Shown: piece after piece, positions 47,891 to 61,900 of the stretch
Numbering within the stretch: position 1 is the first letter of the stretch
Layout: each line of letters begins with the position of its first letter
Assembly: GCF_051401765.1 (NCBI RefSeq)
Contig: NC_135071.1
Span: 11,262,961-11,326,960 of the forward strand
Direction: 5' to 3'
DNA: 64,000 nucleotides
Source of the DNA: Calliopsis andreniformis
Lineage: Eukaryota; Arthropoda; Insecta; Hymenoptera; Andrenidae
Translations under genes and position numbers: made by a program
The notes under the pieces: generated by a model
What the model was told of the DNA's origin: nothing
Database searches by the model: none
What the model saw: the letters and a program-made list of their open reading frames with translations, nothing else

Positions 47891-48960
47891 TATTTAATGA
47901 GTATCAAATAACTCCGTGGTAGAAGATGACCCTTAGTTTGCAGTAAATAGATGCTCCATATTTGGACCTCAGAGCCAACGTGCATTAAGTCAGACGGAAA
48001 ACAAGTGGACGTAATTACACTCTGGGGACCAGATATTCACTTATTAACTAAAATTGATATAACTTTGATAAAATATGAATTAAGGCCAGGAAATACACTT
48101 TAAATACAGAAACCTGTCAGCGGCTCAACTACCTGTGGATAAATTTACAATGAATGTTAATGTAATTATGAAACACATCCCAAATGGAAGTGTGATACAA
48201 TATTTACAATAATTGAGTAGCGTTGAGGATGTACTGTTTTCCAACGAAACAGGATTCCTATAACGCAACGTAGTCGCGATCGCAATTTTCGTCACAAGGG
48301 CCAGTGAAATTAATTTTCCAGCGTGTTTCCACGCTTCATGGAAAATTACACAGCCGTTGACAATATTTGCGTCAAAACCTCGTCAACGACGACGGGGAGA
48401 GGGACAGGGCATTTTACGTCGTTAAAAGTATTACCATCGAACTGTCGACGCTGCTCGAATAAATCATTAGTTATTCCAGCACGCGTGCGAAAATATTTCC
48501 GCGTGAAATTATTTCGCATTTCAGGATGGCCAATATCGTGCAGATGGTTTCGGCGTGCGTGACAATGCACCAATGTTTTCGGTGTGCCGGGAAACGATTA
48601 TTTTTATCGATATTCACTGCTAACTTCAACGCCCTCCCCTCGCCGACTCGCTCGAAAATGTGTCAGGAATAACGAAAACTGCGAGAGCAGTAAATTTCCA
48701 CCTTTTACCGAACTAAAAGCTTCATTCGTTTCACATTAAACAATATTATCACAGAGCCCATTTGTTAATCTCGCTCTATGTTTTCTCTCTGACTTCTGAC
48801 AGTAGAAACTATTCCTACTGCACAGACTACTATCTAGGATGACTTTAAGTTTTGAATTGACATTTTATCATTTTTGGGTTATATGCATTTTTTGAAAATA
48901 TGAGCAAAATAAAAAGAAAGGTAAAGGTATTTCTAAATAAGTAGTTACTTTGTGATAATT
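47891..48960. other. AT-rich stretch with CpG block at 48240-48680
   Basis: The block has 79- and 75-codon frames on opposite strands over the same bases (48323-48562, 48346-48573). Neither is recognised. Confidence 0.4.
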
Positions 48961-49028
48961 ATTATTGTATTCTATATTATTCTACATTATTCTATTTTAT
49001 TATTCTATTCTGTTAGATAATTATCTAA
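48961..49028. repeat. Degenerate ATTCT repeat ending in a 16-bp palindrome
   Basis: TTATTCTA-like units repeat at 48961-49012, followed by the perfect palindrome TTAGATAATTATCTAA at 49013-49028. Confidence 0.8.
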
Positions 49029-51110
49029 TAGAGTCTTAAACCTCACCATCATTATATTTATTAAAAACACAATATTCTCAATTGTGATTAATGAAACTTT
49101 GAGGGTTCGATTTATCTTGTTTGAATTTGAGATTTCATTACAAAATGATGAATGAAATAAGGTCAATTAATTTTGTTACTAATACAAAGGTATAATACAT
49201 GAAGTAAATGGAATCGAGGATAATAGGAAAAACATCAAACTTACATGTTCGATAGAATTAGTACAGTGAAGTTATGTTCTGAGACATTACACAAAAAATA
49301 GAAGTAAGAGTAGAAAAATAGAGTTATCATTACTCATAACTAAAGCAGAATGTCCGTCAGAGAAGTTTCTCTACTCATATAAGCGAAAAAAGTTTCAAAT
49401 TTTACAAACTCCACCGTTTAACGTTGAACTTTCAGCAACGATCTCCTCATTCTATGTCGTAATAAAAAACCAACAACGGCTAACATTTAAAATTCCATTC
49501 TAACTTCTAACTCCTTTAAACGTCCTTACAACAACGCGCGGTGACAAACCCTGGCTTAAAATTCAATGTCTGCCGACAAATTTTTTAGTTATAGCCATGG
49601 ATATAGTTCATGGTTAATGTTATACTTTGGGGACCAGATCCCTTGGTAAAAGAGAGTTTTAACAAATTATCGATGGAAAAAGTAATTTCTTACAAAACTG
49701 TCAAGATTAGTAAGACGTATAATTCGGTTCGACATAACATTGCATGTGACGAAGGTAAGCGTAATATAATATAAATTGATTTCACAATTACATACTCCAT
49801 TATAATAATATACTAGGTGATTTAAATTCAACTACGTCATGCAATTTCAATTATACTTTTTGCAAGCATAGGTGCATAGTTTTCAAAAATAAGTCGGAGG
49901 TCTCTACGATTAAGTGAAGGTTCTCTAAAGAAAACATCACATTAAAATTATTTTCATAGTCTGCTTTGTAATATGAACAATTTTTATGAATCATCTTCTC
50001 ATTTCTATTAGAATTTTTAATAGATTAATTGTAATTTTTAATATTTTAACTGTTGTGATAGTATTTTAATAATTAGTAATTTTAGTAATAATTAGTATTT
50101 TAATAATAAGTAATTACTAACATAATAATAATAACGAAACAAACTAAAAATTACTCTGCAAAATTAGGACACTTATGTCTGTCAGAGAAAAGTTTATGGT
50201 ATTGAATGTGCTTTGTGCATAGCAGTCCACATGATAATACATGAAACAAACTTATTGTAACACTTACTTAGGATGAACCACCTCAAGTTTTCTTCAGCAA
50301 TTATATTAAATGAATGGCTTACCTAAAATAGAAAGAAGACACTGGTTATTTCTTTCACCAAATGCATACCTACTTTAAAATTAACCATAGTGTGGAAGTT
50401 ATAAAATTATGCAATTCAATGTCATACAAAATCATAGAATTTAAAATGATCAATCAAATTGGTATTTCAATTGAATCATCGTAAACGTAAGAAAACTTGT
50501 TATTTATTCTAAAATTAGCAATTCAAAATTAGATGTAAAAGAAACCCTTGTACAATTCCGAATTACATATTCTAGCTTTATGCAGGACTTATTCCTATTT
50601 TTAATCAATTACTTCGTTTACATATTCTACGTCCTACATCATATTCGTATTGAGAGCCTATTTGTACAGTTTCCCCCAATGAAAATCAATATTCCACCTA
50701 TTAACTCTCTGACTGTCACGTCAGCCATTATTCCATTATATTTCAAAATCACCGTCATATTTCACAGATTGATCTCACAAAAGACTGCGTCCACTCAACT
50801 ACGCTAATCACACGCAGTATTACTCATTATTAACTAACTTTTCATAGAATATAGATTTCAATCTATCAAAATTGCACAAAAATACACCATCTGTTAACAT
50901 ATAATTCGTCATAAAAGTATTCGCCGACCCTCATAATCTTATTCATTAAAGATTTACTAAAACATATTTCAAATTATTTTCCTCTACATTGATATATTAT
51001 TTTACATAACACTTACTAAACCGTCAATGTGGCTGAATATTTTTATGACCGCCTATACATTCAACGTACACTTATTCGAATGAATCTTAATAAAAATCAA
51101 TCTAACGAAA
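49029..51110. other. AT-rich stretch
   Basis: AT-rich. A simple TAATAAT/AGTATTTTAAT-rich patch lies at 50030-50130. A plus-strand AAG|GTAAGC donor-like word is at 49757, but no convincing exon precedes it. No gene seen. Confidence 0.5.
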
Positions 51111-51900
51111 ATTCTTGTATCTTCAATTTCAACGTGAACGCATCAGCTGCACACATGCACGGAGAAAGGGGACCAAAAATGAAAATAATATCAGAATGGC
51201 CTCGACTGGGTCACGTATCGCGAAAAGTGGAGGGAAAAAATGGTACATTCTTTCGCGTATCCTAAAATTTTGGACACTCGAGAGCAAAAAAAGTAGCTCG
51301 ACGGGGGATGAAAGTGTTAACAATATGACGGCGATTTAAGCGAAATTTTATTTCGCTACGTTAGCAGAACGGAGCATTCTGCGACAGAGGACACCGACAC
51401 GCGAAATAACATGGCGCGACACGTAGCGCGAACGGTCGAAGGGCAGAAATCGTTCGGTTATTTGTATTCCGTGTGTGCACGAAACTGTTCCTGATATTTC
51501 AGACTGCGGATCAATAGGTATCCGCCAGTATTGTAGCCGACACGGAATTCTGTTACGTCCCATCAGCTTATTTTTCTAGAAATCCCGCTCGACCCTGTCC
51601 AAGATCCACCGAGGCTGGTTTCCTCCTTGTTCACTTTTAAGCCGACCAGTGTCCATTCTCATTGGATCCGCGTGACTGCTGTGCGCGGGAGCGTCCACGT
51701 TGCCTAGCGAATTCCTTCGACACGCTTTTAACGCCTGGAATCTTAAGTCGGGACGTTTTCGTCAGGGAACAACGTGGAACGCTATTTTATTCCGTCGAGC
51801 TCGTTGGTCCGTGCGATGCGTCGAAATATGTATTTTATGGAGAAGCCTCCCAGTCTGAATTTTATATATTTGTGACACAGTTGCTAGCCACGTAGATGGT
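51111..51900. other. CpG-rich block
   Basis: CpG-rich with short overlapping frames on both strands (51029-51265, 51115-51339 and 51662-51895 plus; 51129-51323 and 51348-51563 minus). None recognised. Confidence 0.4.
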
Positions 51901-54440
51901 TCGATCGAAGACTTAAATGGGACCATCTTGTGGGGTAGTGGTGGACGTGTGGACTATTTGGATTATTGGTATTCAATTTTAGATCGCATAATTGAAAGAA
52001 AAGAGTGTAGGGTAAATGTGCAATTTAATGGATTTTCGCTAATATAGGCTACATCGGTATAATTTATTTTTAAAAAAGTGCTCTACTTTTTGGTAAAGTG
52101 CTATTTTTTGTTTTAAATATCAAACTGAAAAATTTTGTTTATTTTGTAACAATAATTACCACTACGATATTTCTCGAATTTAATTTATATAAAATTCTTA
52201 AAATTACATATATAGGTACTTTATAAGATGTGAAACCCGTCGAGAAGGTACCAAAGTTATACTGATGGAAACGTTTGAACATTCCACGGGTCTTTCGGAA
52301 ATTACAATGACCGAAGTTGCAGACTTGAATTAGACTTTTCAAAGGTGGTTTCCAATTAAATTTAGAAGCACCTAATTTAGGAAGTTAACAATTAAGTTTT
52401 TCTTATTTCAGTTTTTCATTGTATTTCACTTCATTTTTGCAGCTAGCCTAAAGGACTCGCTTAAAAACTTCTTATCATGTCACTTTAAAGAAAGGCAGCA
52501 AAAAATAAATTACTTTTCCGAGCTCATCTGATTCATTACTCATTTTATTGACAAATTAAAGCTTTTAACAGAAAACTGGAGTGAAATAGCCAAAATTGGA
52601 AAAAACTCCTAATCTGCCCAATTACCTAATTTAGAATAACTAAATTCAATCTTTCCTTAAGGGTTTAATTTAATTACTAGAAATACTGTTTCCTCTTTCC
52701 ATACTATTTTCAGTTTTACCCATACTATTCCATACTATTTTCAATTTTTTTTGTAAATTACAGCGAGTCTATAAAAGTTTTTCCTACCAGTGCTTTTCTA
52801 GTGGAATGTTTCTTATAATAAATTAATTTTCCTCCCATAAGGCGGCGTCTTAAAAAAATATTCCCTGCAAACAATCACGATAATGAAAATGGAATTTCAA
52901 TGTAACTTTCCAAAATGTAAGTCAATCTCTTTAGTGTGGCTTAGAATTGAATGCCTTATGCTTTTATCGAGAAAAATACGTTCATTCCTTTGCTTTAGAG
53001 TTTCTCTGTTTCAGCATTCGATTAGATTATTTATTATTATCTACCGTATAATGGAGCAGCCAGCAAGCGATTGCTTGGAAGAATGCCGGCATATAAAGGA
53101 ATTTCATTTAGATAAAATCCTTAAAGAAATACGCAGAAGCTGATAGCGATGGTCGAACGGATATAATCAATAAGGTAGTGAGTAAACCGAACGCTCTTCG
53201 TTTTTCGTTTCTAATGGATTAGTTAAGATAGAGATGCTTTGATTGTCCGTCTCTGTGTGATTGTGACGTACGTCGTCGAGAACCTGAAGGAAAAAGCATC
53301 GAGCGATTGAGAATCGCTTAGATACAATAAGGATTGAGTTCTCATGTCGAGAGCAACGTTTTCTGCAGAGTTTATTGTTTTTATCAGAACGATGAAGGGG
53401 AAAGGAAATGGGAATACGTAGTAGCAGAAGAAAGATAAACAGTTTTTAGGACTTCCTGGTCAAACTTTTTCGAAAACTTGTATGAGTGAAAGTAAAAGAA
53501 TAGGATACGTGTAGAGACAGACTACAAATTCGAAAATTGAATTGAAAAAAAGGAATTTTGGTTTCAGGACCAAATAACATCTATTTCGAGGACATTTATA
53601 AAACTAAAATTTAATTTCGTTATCTTTATATGACCAGTTAAAAAACCGAAAAAAATGTGGGTTTTTAAAATAAGACCCCTTTGTAAAACCAGTAAATAAG
53701 GTTATTAAAACGACATCATAATGAAAGATCGAATAAAATACAATCTATATATTTAAAATTTTGTACCAAAATTAAAACAAATTTCAATTTTGGAATCAAA
53801 TACCATCCTTCATATGTTTATTCTAAGAGGAGTGTTTGACTGACTGTTCAGGATAGCAGCTATTTTCGATTTAACAGTTCGTTCTACTATCTTAGTGAAT
53901 ACTATTCCTAAAATAAATATTATTTATAAACGAAAAAGTCTACCACTCAGAAGCGACGACGTCCAGTTTTAGAGGCAGAAAAGGGGAAGAGATCAAGTAA
54001 ATTCTTAAAATCAACCAACTACATATGCTACAAGCTATGGAAAACCTTATTGTTAGTAAGTTATTAATTACCTGAAGGAAGTTTTATTTCAAAATATCAT
54101 ATTATTTTGACTGTTTTGGTAATATTATTGTCAAAAAAGTAGAATCAACGTGTGAAATATGATAGAAAAGATAAATTTGCCATTATACCTATATTTGAAA
54201 TATGTTGCAAATACTTCTGTTGCAATTATCCAATAATTGTAATCCGACTTATACAAAATAGTAATCAAATCTGACCTGAAAATCCTGCAACACCGTAGGT
54301 CGGTATACCCAATACTGCAGAAAGAATATAGTACTCCTTCCTTTATTTGTCTCAAATTCAACTCATTTTAGCTTATTACAGTGCCACGTAGAATATGTAA
54401 CGCACGAAAACGGTAGCTTCCGATCCAAGTAATCGAACCG
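51901..54440. other. AT-rich stretch with a small tandem repeat
   Basis: CCATACTATT is repeated three times at 52699-52741. An 86-codon ATG frame lies at 52883-53143 (+). Its last 30 codons, from a second ATG at 53050, are protein-like (charged and helical), but nothing is recognised. Confidence 0.45.
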
Positions 54441-56280
54441 TGAATATTGAAGCACCATTGTTTATAAATTTTCGAGCACCAGCTGCATAACGCGCTTTCC
54501 TCGCCTTTTCACTCGTCCAAACGGAGATCTTGTGGGAGAAGCTTTGTTAAGCAAAGGAATAAGAGGGGAATGAATAAATTTGCATACTTTAAACGTTAAG
54601 AAGCCCGTGCGCGCGTTCTTTACTTTCTCATCGAAAACAGAGTCTGCGAGGATAAATAAGACGTCGTCGTATAATTTCAGTAAGCGCTGAGAAAACAACG
54701 CGAAAGGAATGATCGATAGCCAAAAAGTCGTCATCCAAATTATAATATGCATATCAGGGAATCGATGTTTGCACGAAAATTGCGATTCGATAGGACCAAG
54801 AGTGATTTTCTTCAGTAATGAAATATTTCATAATGATTTGTGATCCTACCAACTAAGAAGTTTTCATTAAACATTTTGAATATTTACAGCTTTAGGTCTC
54901 TGTTATTATTTCAAAGTTAATCGTAAAACGAAATTAATTGAGTGTCTTATCTTTATCATCAATTGAGTCTGAAGATAAAATTAATCTCAAAATGTTAATT
55001 ATGAAAATCTACACACATTCTACGAATTAACAATTTTTCATTTATCAAACTGATTGGCAGTTTTGAAAAATAAATTTATTACATTATGGTTTTAGGAGTA
55101 TTTCATTCTTCTAAAAGTATTAAACTAGGTTCGAGTAGTAGAAGCATATGAGGATCAGTGTCTCGGGAAGTTTTTAACACTATTCGTCGCAAACTGATAT
55201 TCATCCCGAATGCAAGAACATGCACGTACGTTTCCATAAAATTAAACAGATTTCCCTAAAAGCCACTAAGGCTGAGGAAACTCCAGATTAAACTTATTCC
55301 CACAGAATAACACACTTCAGATTCTTATCTTTAAGTCTACATTTCAGAACATCAGGAGCAAAGTTTCCCGACTCGAATGTTACGCTTGGAAAGTGTTACA
55401 GTACTGAATTAAGATTCTATCGATGTCAAACGATTGTTGACGAATTACTGTCACTCGTCGAAGTAAAATCTACCAAATTACCTAACGTAACATACTAGAA
55501 GCTAAGGCGCTCAAGCAGACTGTTATTCGGCTCAATTGCAATAGGGGAAACGAAGAAGAAGAAATCACGGTAATATCGATAAACGACAGGAAGAAATCGA
55601 CGACTTCATTTAACTATTCCGTTTCAATAACCGTCACGTCGCAGTGAGAAGGAAATACTAGCAATTTGCGTCAATTGTTTTGTATTCTGAAAAACTTCTT
55701 CGCTCAGCTCCACGCCACGATGAATGCTGACTCGCATGGTAGTGGTGTCGGGCGTTTATGGTAATTGAACGGTTGCTGGCTTGGTAAATGCCTGTAATGC
55801 GAAGCCTCCGCGGGGGTTGAAAAGAAGACGAACGTGAGAGAAAAGAAATAAAACGGCTGGTAAAATGCATCGCACTTTCGACACTTTGTGTGGCTGCGCT
55901 GTGAACGCGAGGTCGTTAGCGATCCTTTGTAAACTACAAAATATTCTATGTAGACGGTATCTGCGTTTCCAGCTCTTCGACTAAGCTATTGCGAACAATT
56001 CCTTAGGAAAGATTAGACGTGAGGGGAATAGGTACAAAAATACCGACAGATATTTAAGTAGAAGTTATCTCTGGCCAGTGCAACAGAAAATATCTGAGCT
56101 ACTTAGGAGGTGGACGTTAATTATAGAAATTCGTGAATGTAACTTTTAAAGGACAGTGTCAAGTCTAAGGTGTGAAGAGACCCAAAGAACGTGCAGTAAG
56201 ATCTGTACATCACTGAAAAATCGATCTATATATAGTTTGATAAATATAGTTTTGCCAGTCACATTTGTCGATTGTTAATT
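54441..56280. other. Mixed stretch with CpG blocks at 54450-54750 and 55600-55920
   Basis: A 96-codon minus frame (54462-54752) starts with a hydrophobic segment and is otherwise unrecognised. CpG blocks alternate with AT-rich DNA. No RNA genes seen. Confidence 0.4.
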
Positions 56281-56361
56281 ATTGATACCGTATCAATTGT
56301 TTTCCATCCATACTCTCACAGATGTTCTACCCTGTAGCAGATACTTCATCTGTGAGAATGT
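56281..56361. repeat. Palindrome followed by an 11-bp perfect hairpin
   Basis: ATTGATAC, one base, then GTATCAAT form a palindrome at 56281-56297. Next, TCTCACAGATG at 56314-56324 pairs perfectly with CATCTGTGAGA at 56347-56357 across a 22-base loop, with weaker pairing continuing outward. The size is near that of a small structured RNA, but the perfect stem is short for a microRNA precursor. Confidence 0.65.
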
Positions 56362-58560
56362 AGAAATAAAACCACTAATAAGTTGTCAGAATTTAAGAAG
56401 ACGAGATATTTCCAGTGACATATAGATCTTAGTCTGTTCATACCTTAGAGACTTAATATTGTTTTTTCTAATAAATAATTAATTTCAGCGTATCAGGTAG
56501 ACAAAACATTATATTTCAGTTAAATTATTTTGTAATACTTCTTCCAGGTATTTATTTTGGTCAGTTTATTTGATGGGAAACAGGATAAATAAGATTTACA
56601 TTATATCCGTCTACAACTGTGGACGCTAATAACCAATATGAAGTTGATGTGATGTTGAAAAATTCATACGAAAAAGATTCAAGTTAAAATACGGACGAAT
56701 GTTGAAACCTGTATATATCGCTTGTTCAATATTTCGAATATTTGTTACTGTGTTGTTTTTTGGTAATCTGAATTTAAAAACAAACATATGCATTTTAATA
56801 AACTTTGTGTATTATATATTGTAAAAACCTTTGAATTCACTAATATTTTTTTATGTCTTTACTAGTGTTTAAAAGTATTATACAGCAAAAGTAAATTGAA
56901 ATGATTCTATATTTGTAAATTCAAATTCAACTCTGTTAGAACTTTTAAATAAACCCTACTATATTCTTATGAATAGCTTTTCACATGCTCTCGCATTGAA
57001 ATAATCTTTTTGTTCGTTTTGTAAATATTCGAAAATATGCTAAACTTTATTCCTCGAATCGCCTTGGACATCAACATCAATAAGTGAATATGGTTAGTTT
57101 ATTTCGCGCACGAGGAGCTTCTCAAATTAAAAAGTATCGACACCAGCATCCTTCGAAGGCAAGAGCTACCTTATTGCTCCCGTGAGACCGCCATGACTCT
57201 TATTTATCTCGCAACGTTAAATCTTTAACAGTTCATAGCTTGCTTCGCCTGTCTCTAATAAAAATATCGGGAAACACTTTAACACTTTGACTTTAACGTG
57301 TACCCAATATATACATGAAATTGAAATACTTTAGAATAAAGGGATTCTTATGTCCTGTCATTTAAATGAATTTTATTTTCGCTTGACAACATGATATATT
57401 TATATGTACTTCTTTTTCTGAAATTCCTTTAATGTAGTAAATATTCTCATCTGTTAAACAAACATTATTTTAAGGAAAAAACTCATTTTTTCTATTACTG
57501 TATTACTTTTGTAATTACTTGAAACAAAACTTAATTGCAGATAATAGAACAATACTCAGGTAACAAGTATTTTCTTGCATTAGTATTACACAAATTCTGT
57601 ATTATAGTAAGAATTTTTAATAAAAATTCTTCTTTAATAAAAGTTAGCAGATTTAACGATTAAAATTAGTACCTATCGGTTTTATTATTCGTTCAACAAT
57701 AAAAATCGACGAATAGTTATTTCGAAAATTTAATTTAATAAAAAGTTGATTATTGAAGAACTTTCCTTTAAAAAGAATTTCCAAGAGAATTTTCGTAAGA
57801 GACATCGAACTGCTAGACATTTACTCCTGAGATCCTGTTTCGACTCGAAATAGCCATTGACATATCCTAAGGGAACGTGAAACCGCAAGTTAGTTTCCGA
57901 AAATTACTTGCGACGTCTGAAACGTTTTCGTATTCTGCACTAAAGTGTAGTCTACAATATTGAAAAATTAATTTACTTTGAAAATTCCTTTAATATCCTA
58001 ATTACTTTTTACACTTCTACATAACAAAATTTTGATCATTTATTTCTTTAACATATAAGTACCATTTACTTTATTTCTCATTAGTTAAACGCATTATGCT
58101 ATTTTTCCATAATACTCTTGCTCTTATAATACCAACTATTTTCATCATATAAATATGAAGTTAATATTGTAATTTCGAACATTATTTAAGCAAAATAAAT
58201 TTTCTCTGAAAATTGAGTTAAAACTTCATTACTTAATTCCTTATTTAAATTTCTACCTTTGCGCGGTTATTGGACAAGTGCATGCAAATAGGTCAGGTCT
58301 GGATTCCAGAATATAAATCTTGATAACAATGAAATCATGCGAAATTCAGAGTATCCATACTTTTTTCCAACTAAAGGCACTAATTAAGTAATGCCTGCAA
58401 GATTATTCCTAGTACACATCAATCAGTCTTTGATCAGAGTTCTCATTGTACCCATGTCAAATGATTACAATGTAGATACGATCCTAATGGCACTTGGGCC
58501 TTTGTGATCTTATTTCAATTCCAGCTAATCGATTTTAGTCACTTGCACGAAGTCGGTAGA
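56362..58560. other. AT-rich stretch
   Basis: AT-rich. It holds repeat copy 2 at 56624-56680 and a 23-base near-palindrome at 57609-57631 (AAGAATTTTTA, one base, then its complement). No gene is recognised. Confidence 0.5.
56624..56680. repeat. Diverged dispersed repeat, copy 2
   Basis: Partner of 16627-16684. Here the shared frame is open for about 20 codons (A-N-N-Q-Y-E-V-D-V-M-L-K), then stops. No other copy was found in the window. Confidence 0.55.
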
Positions 58561-59000
58561 TTATTCGAATTTAACACAACGTATTAAGGTGATGTTTCCA
58601 ATTCAACAGACGGGACAATTTTCATTAGTGCGTTTACGTAGCTTCGACGATCGGTTCGCGAACGATCGGAATCGCACACAAATGTTCGACATTTGAATAA
58701 TATTCGTTTTGCGGCTGACGATTTATCCTTTGCTACCCATTTTCTTTTTTCCTCTCTCGCTTTTTTTGGTTCAATTCCGAATGTTTCGCCGATTCCGATT
58801 TCAACGCGAAAAACGACTAACGGCCCTTGCGGCATGTTTTTAATTAATCGATCGTCGTCCGCCAACAATTGGTTCTTTGAAGCACATCGTCCAGTCAAAA
58901 AGAGAAATCTATTATTTTCAAAAGTAAGCGTCCCAGTATACGCACAAGCGAGGGTTTCGTTCAATTCTCGATGGCAATTTTGTTTCAACATTTTCTAGTG
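58561..59000. other. CpG-rich block with the longest open frame of the window
   Basis: A 135-codon ATG frame runs on the minus strand (58991 to 58584), and a 101-codon frame runs on the plus strand over the same bases (58693-58998). The minus product has no signal peptide, membrane segment or motif I recognise. A frame of this length is near the upper end expected by chance for 64 kb read six ways, so it is not called a gene. Confidence 0.35.
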
Positions 59001-61320
59001 GTGTTTTATTCGGAAAAGTCAGATTGAGAGTAAATTGAAAAATAAAACAATGGGAATGGGATAGAAACTATTGACTGTTCGATTGAATTCTGAAAACAGT
59101 TAAACGCGATGAATAATTATAATCAATTTTCATTAATAAGAGGCGTTTAAAATAACAAGAAATAAAAATAGGTATCGCTTTTTGAATGGTGTGAAGATCA
59201 CCCTCTATAGTTTTCTTTATGGCTGTAGAATCTTTAAATAAACTTGAACAAAAATTTTCTTCTGCGAAGATTATTCATTTAAGACATTATTAATTTAATA
59301 AACAGCTTAATCTGTGTTTATGTACAGATTCTTCTCTTTTGTATTATACTTGAGATTGTATGAATTTTACTTTATGTCAAACGAACAAGATACTGATAAA
59401 ATTCAACGTAATTAAACACTAGTGTCTGTAATATTTCAAATTTTCAGAATTCTCTGATTTTGAAATAATGAAAGAGGAGCTGACAAAAATCGATATTCTG
59501 TTTGAATAATAAAAGCAAATGAATTTCCTGTTCGAAGAAGAGGAATCATCAGCCACAAAATTTCCGTATCTTGCCTCTGACTCTGTGATTTAAGAGACTG
59601 AGCGAAGGAGTGAAAATAATTCAAATTCAGTGAGACGTGGTGGCATCGATCGGATAGTCAAGTTGTCAAAGAAATAAGATTAATTGCATTCTTTCTGTCG
59701 ACCGTGACGGTAAACATCGATTTCGCAGTTGTGAAATTTAATTTTAAGCACGTAAGGAAAACCAGATGTCTGGATTTTATTACAGAGAACAGTTAACTGA
59801 AAATGTTAACACAAACGATTTTCTAGAAAACTGCTGCGTTGGCAGTATGACTTCTAACGTTTTGAAGATGAAAAGGAGTTTTTTACGTAACAAAGGATAC
59901 AACGGAAGCGAAAGGACTAAAGAAATCCCATTATTTCGTGAAATAAATTAGATAGCTTTCTCAAAGACAAATCACATTTTGAAAAACATTCTCTCGCATT
60001 TTACTGTTAAGAAAACATGCAACTGTGTTATGTATATAATAACTTGAAGGAAATTGAAAGTAGTGGAATGAAAGTGAAAGAATTAACACGAAAGGGTATA
60101 ATAAGGACAGCGAAACACTTCACTAATAATTAAGGAAAATTCCGTTCGAAAATGAAATTTTATTTTCCCTTCGTTATAAAAGAGGCCATCATTAAAATCA
60201 TAGTTGTTGACTCTTTAAACTTGTTTTCACGCGGATATTCGCGTGCAAATTTCGGTGAACGGGATGCGCCTCGGTTAAAAAACGCTTTCAGGGAACTCCC
60301 ACAAAACAGCCCCCGTGGCTTCATCTAAAATTCCTGTTCCACGCCTATGTGCACTGCGTTCCTGTGTATTTTAAACTCGTTTCAACTTCAGAATACACGG
60401 TTCCTCGCCTTTTTTTTGCCCTCGCCAACATTTTAATCGTACTTTTAACGACAACGAACCGTGTCAACAAATAAATTTCCGTCAACCGGAAATCAAGTGG
60501 AAAAGCAATCACGGAAACGACTCCGAGAGTTCCAACAGTTGCGCCGTAATGAGGTGACCTACTGTGGGCTCGTACGTTTCACTTTTTCCCCAATAAACGT
60601 CGATTCATCCCTTCCCTATCCTACTCTCAAAAATTTCTTCCACTTTTTGTTATCGTACATCTGCTGCAAACAAGCCTGAAGTTTTGAGCAAAAAATTTTA
60701 CGTGTGTACTGAAAGTTTTTTTTTTGCTTGCTTCAGATTCCCTTCTCATTATACGAAAAATACAATGTGAATGTATAATTAAGCTTCCTCTATCTTTTCT
60801 TCCTCTATTTTTGACGTAGAAAAGGAAAAATGATTCTCTACTGCGGACAATGAAGCAGGTCTACTTTTTAACTAAATGCAAAAAAATGATTGAAAGGTTT
60901 TCTGTAATTGTTTCGAACTGACTAATATTTGCGATAGTAACTAGTGATAATTATATAGATTATTGAGGATGGTGGAGAGAGGGTAACCAGAGTCCTTAGC
61001 TAACTATAAGTAAGTCTGACGAAATTGATCTCTGACATAGGAAGTGAAACCAGGAGTAACTAGTGTTTATCAATGACGCAAAGCTATCAAAAGGTTGCTC
61101 ACCCAACACTGATATGTATAGAGATGAAAGTGCAGCTTTAAATGACACCTAGCTTCCAACTAGAAAAATGCTACCAAACCGTGCAGGCGAGCATTGTCCT
61201 TCATACAATTCCTGAGGAAGTAACAAAAGCACACCTCTCGTCCAATAAAATTGTAACACACTGTAGACCATCTCTTTGAATCTCCATGAAAAGGGTGGCC
61301 ATTCACTGTCTAGTATTTTT
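59001..61320. other. AT-rich stretch with CpG block at 60210-60640
   Basis: A 61-codon ATG frame at 59766-59951 (+) is protein-like in residue use. The CpG block at 60210-60640 carries a 72-codon frame of no recognised kind. Otherwise AT-rich. Confidence 0.4.
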
Positions 61321-61900
61321 CTGACTTAATTTAGTCGCTCATCGTGCGCGGTATGCTCGATCAAAGAGGGTCCTCGCGCCCCTTCAACAAAGTACAAAAC
61401 CACGAGGGCACAATATCAACGGATCCCCTATCGCGGCCACGTTATCACGGCTAAACGCCCACGTGGCGTCTGTTTACGTAAATCAAGATCAACGAACGGT
61501 TTTCACAAGCAACGCAGGTTGACCACGCACCCTCCAACTCTCGCTGGCCAACCACCGTGTCCATGGAGTGGGTGTACGCGCAGCAAGTCCTAGCTCCGAC
61601 AAATATGACGTCATGTCAGACACCAATACATGGATTTGGGAGAGCATCGGTACAGCACCCCTCGTCGGACTATTTATTATTTATCAGTTCGTGGTGATAA
61701 TGATATTACTAGCGTTGCAGAAATATTTATTGTTCGAAGCTATTTTTATTTCCTCAACCGACTGATAAATAAAGCAACTTTTTTTCGATTTTCCAGTTAT
61801 TCATAGAGCATTTAAAAATGTAGGACACTTTGGGCAATTTGTTACACTCAAATTCTCATTTTAAATTTACAAAGCTAAAACGTTTGAATATTCAAAGACT
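61321..61900. other. CpG-rich block with a consensus CRE site
   Basis: The palindromic CRE TGACGTCA lies at 61606-61613. A GTG-initiated frame (61568-61765) includes one hydrophobic, membrane-like segment. An ATG frame in another register starts at 61563 (CCATGG context) and runs 44 codons. Neither is recognised. Confidence 0.4.

Noticed and set aside
57609..57631. 23-base AT-rich near-palindrome as a functional hairpin
   Set aside because: It is almost purely A and T, and such palindromes are common by chance in this base composition.
58584..58991. Longest open frame (135 codons, minus strand) as a gene
   Set aside because: Its length is near the chance expectation for six frames over 64 kb, an overlapping 101-codon frame lies on the other strand, and no motif is recognised.
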